Shown here: positions 1 to 6,531 of the stretch, piece by piece
Layout: every line of letters begins with the position of its first letter
Position numbering within the stretch: position 1 is the stretch's first letter
Assembly: GCA_016215765.1 (NCBI GenBank)
Contig: JACRHY010000001.1
Span: 1 to 10,412, forward strand
Length of the DNA: 10,412 nucleotides
From: Parcubacteria group bacterium
GTDB taxonomy: Bacteria; Patescibacteriota; Minisyncoccia; UBA6257; JACRHY01
Reading direction: 5' to 3'
Position numbers and translations under genes: made by a program
The notes under the pieces: generated by a model
The model's database searches: none
What the model saw: only the letters and a program-made list of their open reading frames with translations
What the model was told of the DNA's origin: nothing

Positions 1-2
1 GA

Positions 3-101
3 CCGCGTAATTTTGACGCTACAATCCAAAAAGAAAGTCCGGCTGGATTGCTTGGTATCAACGGAATTCTTGGTATCATTGGTGAGACCGGGCGGTTTTG
101 A
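3..101 (+). CDS. possible C-terminal fragment of an unknown gene cut by the window edge
   Basis: A reading frame is open from the left edge to a TGA at 99-101. It reads as a tail of about 32 residues containing DATIQKESPAGLLGINGILGIIG, a glycine/isoleucine-rich end. No start is visible and I do not recognise a family. The plus frame beginning at position 1 is also open to a TAG, and the minus strand is open here too, so the coding call is weak. If real, it would converge with the minus-strand site-2 protease gene, whose stop is at 142. Confidence 0.25.
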   Translation, partial: PRNFDATIQKESPAGLLGINGILGIIGETGRF

Positions 102-141
102 CGATTAGGAGAACGGGATTCCAATAATAGAAGCGCGGGAT

Positions 142-771
142 TTAAACTAATAAGTCGTAAAGAAGGTAAACCACCGGAGCGATAAGCCGGAAACCGAAAA
201 AAATAAAAAGCATCAGAATGACGAACCCATAGCGCTCTAAAAATTCCTCAACGGCGCGGGCGCTTTGCGGCAGAAAGTAGAAAAGAACCCTTGAACCGTC
301 AAGCGGCGGAATGGGAACGAGATTAAAAACCGCCAAAAGAAGATTGATCAGAACGACGTATCCGACCAAAGCGGAAGCGGCCGCCGCGAAGTCCGCCCCG
401 CCGGCGCCAAAACCGGCAAGCAACCGCGAAATCAATCCGAAAATAACGGCCAGAGAAAAATTACTCAAAGGACCGGCGAGAGCGACAAGCGCCGAACCCA
501 GCCGCGGGTTTTTTAAATTGGCGGGATTGTAAGGAACCGGCTTGGCCCAGCCGAAAACAAATCGGCCGCCGGTAAGCAAAAAAACGGAAAACGGCATAAT
601 AAGAGAACCGAAAAAATCCAGATGTTTAATCGGATTCAAAGTCAGCCGGCCCATCAACTTCGCGGTCGGATCGCCGAGGCGATAAGCCGCGACTCCGTGG
701 GAAACTTCGTGAATCACCACGGAAAACAGCAGTACGATCAATTGAAAAGCAATCGGATAAATATCGGACAT
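142..771 (-). CDS. site-2 protease family (peptidase M50) intramembrane zinc metalloprotease
   Basis: A 209-residue polytopic membrane protein, predicted to cleave transmembrane substrates within the bilayer. The zinc-binding HExxH is seen as HEVSH at residues 21-25 in the first hydrophobic segment. The third ligand is D158, in NLVPIPPLDGS (residues 150-160), the family's NPxPxxxLDG motif with the first P replaced by V. Residues 46-60 (NPIKHLDFFGSLIMP) and 98-104 (LAGPLSN) are also typical of the short, PDZ-less S2P-like proteins. About five to six hydrophobic segments are visible, and the length is normal for this minimal class. The ATG at 771 lies six bases after a perfect TATAAT (778-783) with no Shine-Dalgarno, so it may be translated from a leaderless mRNA. 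The substrate is unknown, and the neighbours do not suggest one. Confidence 0.9.
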   Translation of the reverse strand: MSDIYPIAFQLIVLLFSVVIHEVSHGVAAYRLGDPTAKLMGRLTLNPIKHLDFFGSLIMPFSVFLLTGGRFVFGWAKPVPYNPANLKNPRLGSALVALAGPLSNFSLAVIFGLISRLLAGFGAGGADFAAAASALVGYVVLINLLLAVFNLVPIPPLDGSRVLFYFLPQSARAVEEFLERYGFVILMLFIFFGFRLIAPVVYLLYDLLV

Positions 772-777
772 ATTTTC

Positions 778-807
778 ATTATACGCGCAAAGTCGTCTTT
801 ATGACCA
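778..807 (-). promoter_or_regulatory. promoter of the site-2 protease gene, predicted leaderless
   Basis: On the minus strand, TGGTCA (802-807), an 18-base spacer and TATAAT (778-783) precede the ATG at 771. Only six bases (772-777) separate the -10 box from the ATG, so transcription should begin at or within a base or two of the start codon. Confidence 0.6.
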
Positions 808-817
808 GCCGGGAGAA

Positions 818-847
818 TTGACTAACGCTCCGGTTTTAAGTTAAAAT
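818..847 (+). promoter_or_regulatory. promoter of rpmB and tRNA-Pro
   Basis: TTGACT (818-823) and TAAAAT (842-847) are 18 bases apart, which predicts a start near 854 and a leader of about 30 bases. TTTTAA-G-TTAAAA (834-846) is a perfect inverted repeat inside the spacer and -10 region. A second possible -10 (TATTAT, 864-869) lies downstream. No Shine-Dalgarno precedes the ATG at 884; the stretch before it is A-rich. Confidence 0.5.
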
Positions 848-883
848 TCCGGACAATCGTCATTATTATTAAGAAAAAATCCA

Positions 884-1075
884 ATGGCAAAAAATTGCGC
901 TGTTTGCGGAAAATCGTCGGTCGTGGAAAGGCATCGCAACAAGCTCCGCGGAAAATACAATCCGACGCCGAAATTTAGAAAATACCCCAATCTCCAGAAA
1001 ACCCGGTCCGCCGACGGCAAGCGGATCACGGCCTGCGCCAAATGCATTAAAGCCAAAGCAAAAACGAAAAGATAG
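884..1075 (+). CDS. rpmB: 50S ribosomal protein L28 (bL28), four-cysteine form
   Basis: A 63-residue basic protein of the large ribosomal subunit. The N-terminal CAVCGK (C5, C8), the central KYPNLQ (residues 33-38) and the strand RITACAKCIKA (C51, C54) match the bL28 pattern of CxxCGK, xPNLQ and RVxxxCxxCxKA. The two CxxC pairs suggest a zinc-ribbon form; many bL28 proteins have lost these cysteines. Length is normal. The start is the first ATG in frame, behind an A-rich leader without a Shine-Dalgarno. The tRNA-Pro gene follows 27 bases downstream on the same strand, so the two are probably co-transcribed. Confidence 0.93.
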   Translation: MAKNCAVCGKSSVVERHRNKLRGKYNPTPKFRKYPNLQKTRSADGKRITACAKCIKAKAKTKR

Positions 1076-1081
1076 AATTAA

Positions 1082-1100
1082 GGGAGCGGGAAACGCTTCC
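1082..1100 (+). other. small hairpin between rpmB and tRNA-Pro
   Basis: GGGAGCG (1082-1088) pairs with CGCTTCC (1094-1100), seven pairs with one G-U, around a GGAAA loop. No T-tract follows, so it is not an obvious terminator. It ends two bases before the tRNA and could mark a processing site. Confidence 0.4.
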
Positions 1101-1102
1101 AA

Positions 1103-1173
1103 CGGGCTGTAGTATAACGGCAGTATGCGCCCTTGGGGTGGGCGTGACCCGGGTTCAATTCCCGGCAGCCCGA
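1103..1173 (+). tRNA. tRNA-Pro (anticodon GGG)
   Basis: A complete 71-base cloverleaf can be drawn. The acceptor stem is CGGGCTG/CAGCCCG (1103-1109 with 1166-1172) and the discriminator is A1173. The D-stem GTA/TAT (1112-1114 with 1124-1126) includes one G-U. The anticodon stem is CGCCC/GGGCG (1128-1132 with 1140-1144), the loop is TTGGGGT, and GGG is at 1135-1137. The T-stem is CCGGG/CCCGG (1149-1153 with 1161-1165) with loop TTCAATT. The first pair C1-G72, A73 and G37 are bacterial tRNA-Pro features. CCA is not encoded (CTG follows), so a CCA-adding enzyme is needed. Confidence 0.95.
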
Positions 1174-1237
1174 CTGACGAACGAGGGCGAGGAAGTACTG
1201 AGGTTACCAAACCGAATGTACTGAACGAAGTGAGTAA

Positions 1238-2938
1238 CTAAACCAGGCCGACCTCCCCTATTCTTTCCGCAACGCCGGCGGCGGGAAGAGAAAAGAAAAA
1301 GGTCGTGCCCTTGCCTTCAACGGACTCAAACCAAATCTTCCCGTTCAGCGTTTCTATCAATCTCTTGACGATATAAAGCCCCAGACCCGTGCCGCCGAAT
1401 TCCAGAATCGTAATGTTGTCGGCGCGGAAAAATTTGTCAAAGATCCGCGACTGCTGACTCGCCGGAATCCCCAGCCCGTTGTCCTTTACGGAGAAAACGA
1501 CGCTCCCGTCCTTAACGTTCGCCTCAACGGTTATTTTTCCCTTCGGCGGCGTATATTTGATGGAATTGGAAATAAGATTGGATAAAATCTCGTGCAGCAT
1601 CTTTCGGTCAATGTTCAACAACGGAAGTTCGGCCGGCGGTTTATTGAAAACAATCTCGTGTCCTTTCTCAAATTTCAAATTAAGCGGCTCCAATTCTTTT
1701 ATCGTGACGGCGACAAACTCCTCAATATTGACGGGCTCCGGCTTGATGGTCAGCCGCTCCGATTCAATGCGCGATAAATTGAGAAGCGCGTTGATAAGAT
1801 CGGCCATCTGCAGAGTCGCCTCGTAAGAATTTTTCAGTAAGTCCTTCTGTTCCGCGGAAAGTTTTCCCGTCGTTTCTTCCAAAAGCACCTCGGAATACCA
1901 CCTGATGCTGGTCAAGGGAGTCCGCAATTGATGGGAGGCGATGGAAATGAATTCCGACTTGACGCGATCCAATTCGCGCTCCTTTCCGACGTCGCGAAAA
2001 ACGACGATGCATCCGGAAACGCCGCCGGTCTGATCGAAAATCGGGGAAGAGCTGTCGGCTACGGCGATTTTCGCTCCGTCTTTGGCCACCAGAATCATAT
2101 TGTTTTTCATTTTTCCGGCGCGGCCGGACGTCAAAACATCGTCAATAAATCCGTAATCCTCGGCCATATCTTTTTCCCTGACGAATTTCAACGCCTCTTT
2201 GTAACGCTTGCCCATCACATCCGAAGCGTTGACGCGCGACAATTTTTCGGCCATCGGATTAAAAAAAGTGATGGCGCCGGCCGCGTCAACGACAAAAGCG
2301 CCGTCGCCGATGCTCGCCAGCGTAACCCGCAATTTTTCCCGTTCCTGCCGAAGCTGAACCTCTCTCGTCTTGACGTCGTCAACGACATTCAGCAGAGCTC
2401 CCTTGGTTGATTCAAGCGAGGCGTTCAGATCGCTGATTCGCTGAATTTTTTCTTTCAATTCAAGCGACGATTTCTCGGCTTCTTCCAAAGCGAATCGCAA
2501 TTTTTGCTTTTCCTCAACAAGTTGGGCTTCTTTTTCTTTAATGTCGCCGACAACGTTAAGAACGGCCCCCTTCGTCTCCTCAAGCGCCCGGTTAATTTCG
2601 CTGATTTCTTTCAGTTTCTCTCCGAGTTCCAAGGCGGCTTTTTCGGCCAATTGTCTTTTTGCCGTTTCTTCCACCGCCGCCCGGGCTCTTATTTCTTCCG
2701 CCTCCTGTTTTAATTTATCCCGCTCATTAAGATTGGCGATCAAAATATTGAGAGCGACGCGCGTTTCCGTAAATTCATCTTCCTTCGGAGGAATGGCGAC
2801 GACGTCGGAATAATCGTCTATCGCGATTTTTTTCAAAACGTGCGCGGTTTCGTCAAAAAACGACTTCGCCTTGCGGGCAAATTCCGCGGAATCGCGGATT
2901 TCCGTTTCTCGCTTTTCTTTTTTAAGATTAAAAATCAT
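1238..2938 (-). CDS. soluble PAS-domain sensor histidine kinase with tandem signalling-helix coiled coil
   Basis: 566 residues, no signal peptide or membrane segment. Residues 70-205 form a long coiled coil holding two copies of an S-helix-like unit (ETKGAVLNVVGDIK at 121-134; STKGALLNVVDDVK at 177-190). A PAS domain follows (about 205-315). The HisKA H-box is ASHQLRTPL with phospho-acceptor H336. The ATPase domain has the N-box NLISN (454-458), G1 DNGLG (486-490), F-box (about 498-507) and G2 GGTGLGL (515-521), so all catalytic motifs are present. An upstream GTG at 3013 has no ribosome site. The ATG at 2938 follows GGAG by four bases and starts the natural sequence, so I chose it. It is the last gene of the sensing operon, 102 bases after the ODP gene. 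It presumably receives signals from the separate membrane sensors; that link is inferred. Confidence 0.93.
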   Translation of the reverse strand: MIFNLKKEKRETEIRDSAEFARKAKSFFDETAHVLKKIAIDDYSDVVAIPPKEDEFTETRVALNILIANLNERDKLKQEAEEIRARAAVEETAKRQLAEKAALELGEKLKEISEINRALEETKGAVLNVVGDIKEKEAQLVEEKQKLRFALEEAEKSSLELKEKIQRISDLNASLESTKGALLNVVDDVKTREVQLRQEREKLRVTLASIGDGAFVVDAAGAITFFNPMAEKLSRVNASDVMGKRYKEALKFVREKDMAEDYGFIDDVLTSGRAGKMKNNMILVAKDGAKIAVADSSSPIFDQTGGVSGCIVVFRDVGKERELDRVKSEFISIASHQLRTPLTSIRWYSEVLLEETTGKLSAEQKDLLKNSYEATLQMADLINALLNLSRIESERLTIKPEPVNIEEFVAVTIKELEPLNLKFEKGHEIVFNKPPAELPLLNIDRKMLHEILSNLISNSIKYTPPKGKITVEANVKDGSVVFSVKDNGLGIPASQQSRIFDKFFRADNITILEFGGTGLGLYIVKRLIETLNGKIWFESVEGKGTTFFFSLPAAGVAERIGEVGLV

Positions 2939-2949
2939 TTTTCTCCAAT
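2938..2949 (-). promoter_or_regulatory. Shine-Dalgarno-like GGAG that decides the kinase start
   Basis: The minus strand reads TTGGAGAAAAATG, with GGAG four bases before the ATG at 2938. It is the only well-placed Shine-Dalgarno-like site among the starts in this window. Confidence 0.55.
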
Positions 2950-2982
2950 CTGAATTTCCATTTTTTACTCTCGGCGGGTTCG

Positions 2983-3031
2983 GCGGGTCCCGCAGTACGC
3001 GGGGTAAACTCACCGCGGGCGGATCCCCGCG
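2983..3031. repeat. GC-rich palindromic element between the ODP and kinase genes
   Basis: GCGGG-T-CCCGC (2983-2993) is a perfect 11-base palindrome. CGCGGGG (2998-3004) pairs with CCCCGCG (3025-3031) around a 20-base loop. An A-run follows on the plus strand, so minus-strand transcripts have no T-tract after the hairpin and it is unlikely to be a terminator for the operon. It may be a REP-like repeat or an mRNA stability or processing element. Confidence 0.5.
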
Positions 3032-3040
3032 AAAAAACGC

Positions 3041-3805
3041 TTATCGCCACCATTTCACCTGCTCGCCGAGCGCTTTGCCGTACTCCATTTTCTTCAAAGC
3101 GCCGATCCACTCGGGAATGTTGCTTCTGATTATGGAGCCGTGTTGGGGACAGATCGTTTTGATTTGAAGCGCGGCCAATTTGTCCGCGACGCTTAAAATC
3201 GCCTCTTTTGATCCCATATACGGCTCCATAAACATCTTCATTGTTTCCAAATGTTTTTCTTCTCCAACCCAGTCGTGATAAAGCTCCCATTTTTGATTAA
3301 AAGCGCCGAAAATGTCGCTGGTAAAAACGGTTTTCGTCTTTTCGTCATAAGTGATCATCGCTCCCGGAGCGTGGCAATAAGGCGTCATATAAAAACGCAG
3401 GATACGGCCGTTTCCGAATTTTAATTTATGGCCGTCTTCGCTGATTTTCGTGACGGGCGTTTTAATGCCGTAGAAATGAGCGAAAAAAGACGATCTTTCC
3501 GGATTATAAACCGCGATATCGTGGCCGATGGCGATTTCAAACTGCCTCGTGGAGCCGCAAAGATCGGGATCCTGATGATGAAGAACGATATGACGAATCT
3601 TTGAGATCGGGATGATTTGGGCGACCTTGGCGCGGACGGCGAAAAAATCGATTGACGAGCCCGGGTCAATCAAAACCGCCTCGTCTCCGTCAACGATAAG
3701 ATAAGGATTGGTGTGAAAAATCGTCCGGTAATTATAACCGACCCAGTAGATCCCCTCTCCCGTTTCAATTGCCATGTCGTAATTAGGCCTGACTTCGTTT
3801 ATCAT
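3041..3805 (-). CDS. ODP-type (oxygen-binding diiron) metallo-beta-lactamase-fold protein
   Basis: 254 residues, one metallo-beta-lactamase fold resembling the N-terminal domain of flavodiiron proteins, without the flavodoxin domain. Candidate diiron ligands are H77, D79 and D81 in HHQDPD (FDP consensus HxExDH, here HxDxDL), H145 in YCHAPG, D164 in TSDIFG and H222 in PQHG. The Glu-to-Asp change and the Leu in the last position fit my memory of stand-alone ODP proteins rather than true FDP reductases. The best-known ODP acts as an oxygen/iron sensor in Treponema chemotaxis. Its ATG overlaps the stop of the dCache-HAMP gene (ATGA, 3802-3805), so translation is probably coupled. Sitting between membrane sensors and a kinase, a sensory role is more likely than a metabolic one. 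Simple hydrolase activity cannot be excluded. Confidence 0.85.
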   Translation of the reverse strand: MINEVRPNYDMAIETGEGIYWVGYNYRTIFHTNPYLIVDGDEAVLIDPGSSIDFFAVRAKVAQIIPISKIRHIVLHHQDPDLCGSTRQFEIAIGHDIAVYNPERSSFFAHFYGIKTPVTKISEDGHKLKFGNGRILRFYMTPYCHAPGAMITYDEKTKTVFTSDIFGAFNQKWELYHDWVGEEKHLETMKMFMEPYMGSKEAILSVADKLAALQIKTICPQHGSIIRSNIPEWIGALKKMEYGKALGEQVKWWR

Positions 3806-5073
3806 TTTTCTTTCGTATTATCTCCGGTCGTTCCGGCTTTTTTCTTTAATTCTTCCAGTTCCTTTTTCAATTCCATCATCCGCAGCTCGCGGCCGACCAT
3901 CGCGTCGGACAATTTTTCCGCCTCTTCGGCGCGTTTATTGATTTTATCAATCATTTCATTGAAAGAAACGGCTAATTGACCGATCTCGTCCGTTGACGCG
4001 ACATCCGCTTTTTTTGAAAAATTTCCCGCTTTTATTTCTTCGGCCGTTTGCGCGAGCCGCGTTATCGGTTTGGCGATTCCCCAAGCCAGCCAATAGGCGG
4101 CGGCGCTCCCAGCGGCCATCGCGGCCAAAATCAAGAAAACGACGTATTGCTGTATATCGCCGACGCGGCCAAGCGCCTCGTCTTCGCTCATTTCAACAAT
4201 CAACGTCCAGCCGTTCGGCAGGCACATTGAAGCGCCGATAACGGGAATATCAAGATAATTTCCGTAAAGAGCGGCGATTTCTTTTTTTTCTTCGCGGCAT
4301 TTTTTGACCGGCAGGGCGTCCAGCTTCCGCTTCAAAACGGCGTCGGGCATAAATTTCAATTCGGTAAGAACAAGCCCCTCGGCGCTTGTCAGATAGGTCT
4401 CAAACGTTTTCATCCTTTCCATGACACCGGAAGTCGCCCCGAGACGAATCTGACGCTCGCCGGTCATCAGATCGCCGACGTTTTTTACATCAATGAAATT
4501 GGCGATGACGCCGATCGGCCGGCCGGTTGTTTTGTCAATCAGCGAAGCGGAAATCGCCAAAGTGCCCCTCCCTTCAAAATGATAGGAAGCGGGTATATCT
4601 GGAATATAGGCCTCGCCATAAGAAAGCTCTTTCGCTTTGATAAAATAATCATCCGCCGATTCGTCGCGACCGATTTCTTCTTCGCGCGTTGAGGCGATAA
4701 CGCGCCCGTTCAAATCAATAACGTTTATGCCGAGAAGAAATTCATCCAAGGGCATTTTCTGTTGAATTAAATGCCGATTAAGAAGATCCCGGGCTTGGCC
4801 GTCTTTCCCCGCGGAAATTTCAGCCGTCAAATCCCTAATGAGACCGTCGGACGAAAAATCGGCGACTCTTCCTTTCAAATTATCCAAAAAGGCCATCACA
4901 TACCCCTCCTTCGTTTCGGCCGTTAAGACAAAATCAGACAAGACCTGATCTCTCAGAATGTTTCTAAATTGCCAAAAGGCAACGGCGGAAACGACGGAAA
5001 CGGAAACGGCCAGCAGAAGAAGAAAACCGCCGAGTATTTTTGTTTTGATTTTTATTTTCGGCCGCCAAAGCAT
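3802..5073 (-). CDS. membrane sensor: dCache-TM-HAMP with coiled-coil tail and no output domain
   Basis: 423 residues. TM1 is at about 13-34, an extracytoplasmic double-Cache-like sensor at 35-305, TM2 at about 309-330, HAMP at 333-385 (KPITRLAQTAEEIKAGNF, then DEIGQLAVSFNEM), and a coiled coil at 385-412 ending in a charged tail. Two extracytoplasmic cysteines (C259, C284) could form a disulfide. There is no kinase, methyl-accepting, GGDEF or phosphatase domain. The ORF stops where a full-length kinase would continue, and nothing similar is found immediately downstream in another frame. The tail MVGRELRMMELKKELEEL (392-409) is nearly the same as that of the upstream sensor. Its ATG is three bases after the preceding stop. 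A perfect AAGGAGG lies 22-28 bases before the ATG, inside the upstream gene, too far for a normal Shine-Dalgarno. Likely works through a partner protein. Confidence 0.88.
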   Translation of the reverse strand: MLWRPKIKIKTKILGGFLLLLAVSVSVVSAVAFWQFRNILRDQVLSDFVLTAETKEGYVMAFLDNLKGRVADFSSDGLIRDLTAEISAGKDGQARDLLNRHLIQQKMPLDEFLLGINVIDLNGRVIASTREEEIGRDESADDYFIKAKELSYGEAYIPDIPASYHFEGRGTLAISASLIDKTTGRPIGVIANFIDVKNVGDLMTGERQIRLGATSGVMERMKTFETYLTSAEGLVLTELKFMPDAVLKRKLDALPVKKCREEKKEIAALYGNYLDIPVIGASMCLPNGWTLIVEMSEDEALGRVGDIQQYVVFLILAAMAAGSAAAYWLAWGIAKPITRLAQTAEEIKAGNFSKKADVASTDEIGQLAVSFNEMIDKINKRAEEAEKLSDAMVGRELRMMELKKELEELKKKAGTTGDNTKEK

Positions 5074-5076
5074 GGA

Positions 5077-6516
5077 TTATTTTTTGTTTTTTATTTCCTC
5101 CTTCAATTCCGCGATTTCTTTCTTTAATTCTACCATTCGCAGCTCGCGGCCGACCATAACTTCATTCAACCGCTCCAAGTCGGCGTTTCGGGCCGCCAGT
5201 TCTTCCTCCCTCTTTTTTTCTTCCGAAATATCCGTGACAAAAGCGTAAAGATACTTCGGCCTCCCGTTGTCGCGATAAGCGTTAACGATAATATGAACGG
5301 CCGTTTTGGAACCGTCCTTGACGGTGAATTTGGCGTCGGCCGAAAACGGATTGCCGGTAGCCAGCGCGTTTTCAATTCTGTTTTTGACTTCCTTTGCGCT
5401 GTCGGGATCAAAAAAATCAACGTTTTTCATTTTTTTGATTTCTTCGCCGGAATAGCCGGTGAGATCCGAAAAGGCGTCATTGGCGTCAATCATATTTCCC
5501 TCCAAGTCCGACATTCCCCACGCCTGCGAGGCCTTTTTTAAAACGTCGGACAACAACCGCGTTGAAACGAGAGTTTTGGACAGCTCTTCTCTGGAGCGCG
5601 CCAAATCGGAGTTTATTTTTCGCAAAATATAAACCAGAAACGCCCCGAGGAGAACGGCAATCAAAAGAAAAACCCGCGCCATATTGATGGTTTTTAAGGC
5701 CTCGCTTCTTGACTCTTCAACGATTACCCCCCAGCCCGTTTTCGCCACGTATTCCCCCGCCGCCAGAACTTCAATTCCCCCTTCGTTCACGTAAGAATAT
5801 TTATCATCGGCGGAAAAAACGGTTTTTTTCTCTTTTAAAACGGCGGCGACGATCGCCCTTGAAGAATAGTCGGGATTTTTCAAAACCAGCGAAATGTCCT
5901 TATCCGCTATCAAAGCGCCCTCCCCGTCAACGATATAAACCTTGCCGGAATGCGGCGTTTTGACGCTCCCGATAATTTCCAAAGCCGATCTTATCCGGAG
6001 TTCCGCCATCAGCGCGCCGTTCATCCGCCCATCGGGCGTCAAAACGGGAACGCCGACGATTGCCACCGGCTCAAAACTTTCGGAAATCGCGACGCGCCCG
6101 AAAACCGGCCGGCGCGTCCGCGCGATTTCCCGGAATTCCGGCAATTCGGAAACGTTTCCGAAATCGGAGGGCAAAACCAGCTTAAACTTGTCGTATTTGA
6201 ATATCTCGTTTCCCTCGGCATCAACGACCGTCACCCGGGAAAATCCTTCGCCGCTGAGGATTTTTCTCGCGATTTCGCCGTTTTCCGGATCGTGAAGATT
6301 TTTTTTGAAATTCCGCGCGGGAATTTCCAGCTCAATTATTTTGCCGTCCAAAAAGAAAGAAATAGAGCTTCCGGCTCTTCTGACGGCTTCCGCTTCAACG
6401 TCGCTTATCCTGTCCCTTAAAGAAGCGGAGATCGGCAAAAACCACACCGCGTTGATAACAACGATTAAACCGAGAATCAAAACATATAAAATTTGAGAGA
6501 AAAAATCCCGCTTCAT
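5077..6516 (-). CDS. membrane sensor: dCache-TM-PAS with coiled-coil tail and no output domain
   Basis: 479 residues. TM1 is at about 8-29, an extracytoplasmic double-Cache-like domain at 35-275 (second half with GKVYIVDGEGALIAD and the closing TGWGVIVEE), TM2 at about 279-299, a linker helix, a PAS domain at 318-432 (DLTGYSGEEI; ending FVTDISEEKKREEE) and a coiled coil at 430-479. The tail MVGRELRMVELKKEIAEL (454-471) matches the end of the next gene's product. No kinase or other output domain follows. The ATG at 6516 is 15 bases after the binding-protein stop and has no clear Shine-Dalgarno. Position in the operon suggests it senses a ligand, possibly delivered by the binding protein, and passes the signal to a separate kinase. 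Ligand and any PAS cofactor cannot be told from sequence. Confidence 0.88.
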   Translation of the reverse strand: MKRDFFSQILYVLILGLIVVINAVWFLPISASLRDRISDVEAEAVRRAGSSISFFLDGKIIELEIPARNFKKNLHDPENGEIARKILSGEGFSRVTVVDAEGNEIFKYDKFKLVLPSDFGNVSELPEFREIARTRRPVFGRVAISESFEPVAIVGVPVLTPDGRMNGALMAELRIRSALEIIGSVKTPHSGKVYIVDGEGALIADKDISLVLKNPDYSSRAIVAAVLKEKKTVFSADDKYSYVNEGGIEVLAAGEYVAKTGWGVIVEESRSEALKTINMARVFLLIAVLLGAFLVYILRKINSDLARSREELSKTLVSTRLLSDVLKKASQAWGMSDLEGNMIDANDAFSDLTGYSGEEIKKMKNVDFFDPDSAKEVKNRIENALATGNPFSADAKFTVKDGSKTAVHIIVNAYRDNGRPKYLYAFVTDISEEKKREEELAARNADLERLNEVMVGRELRMVELKKEIAELKEEIKNKK

Positions 6517-6531
6517 TAAGCAGTGAGTCCG

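Noticed and set aside
869..1210. Minus-strand 113-codon frame over rpmB and the tRNA
   Set aside because: It covers an unambiguous L28 gene and a complete tRNA on the other strand. The SVGLPGIEPGSR-type peptide is a typical translation of a tRNA.
1928..2410. Plus-strand 160-codon frame opposite the histidine kinase
   Set aside because: It lies entirely antisense to the PAS and coiled-coil part of a kinase with all motifs intact. No recognisable domain.
2939..3013. GTG at 3013 as the kinase start (591 residues)
   Set aside because: The extra 25 residues are proline-rich translation of the palindromic spacer with no ribosome site. The ATG at 2938 has GGAG at proper spacing.
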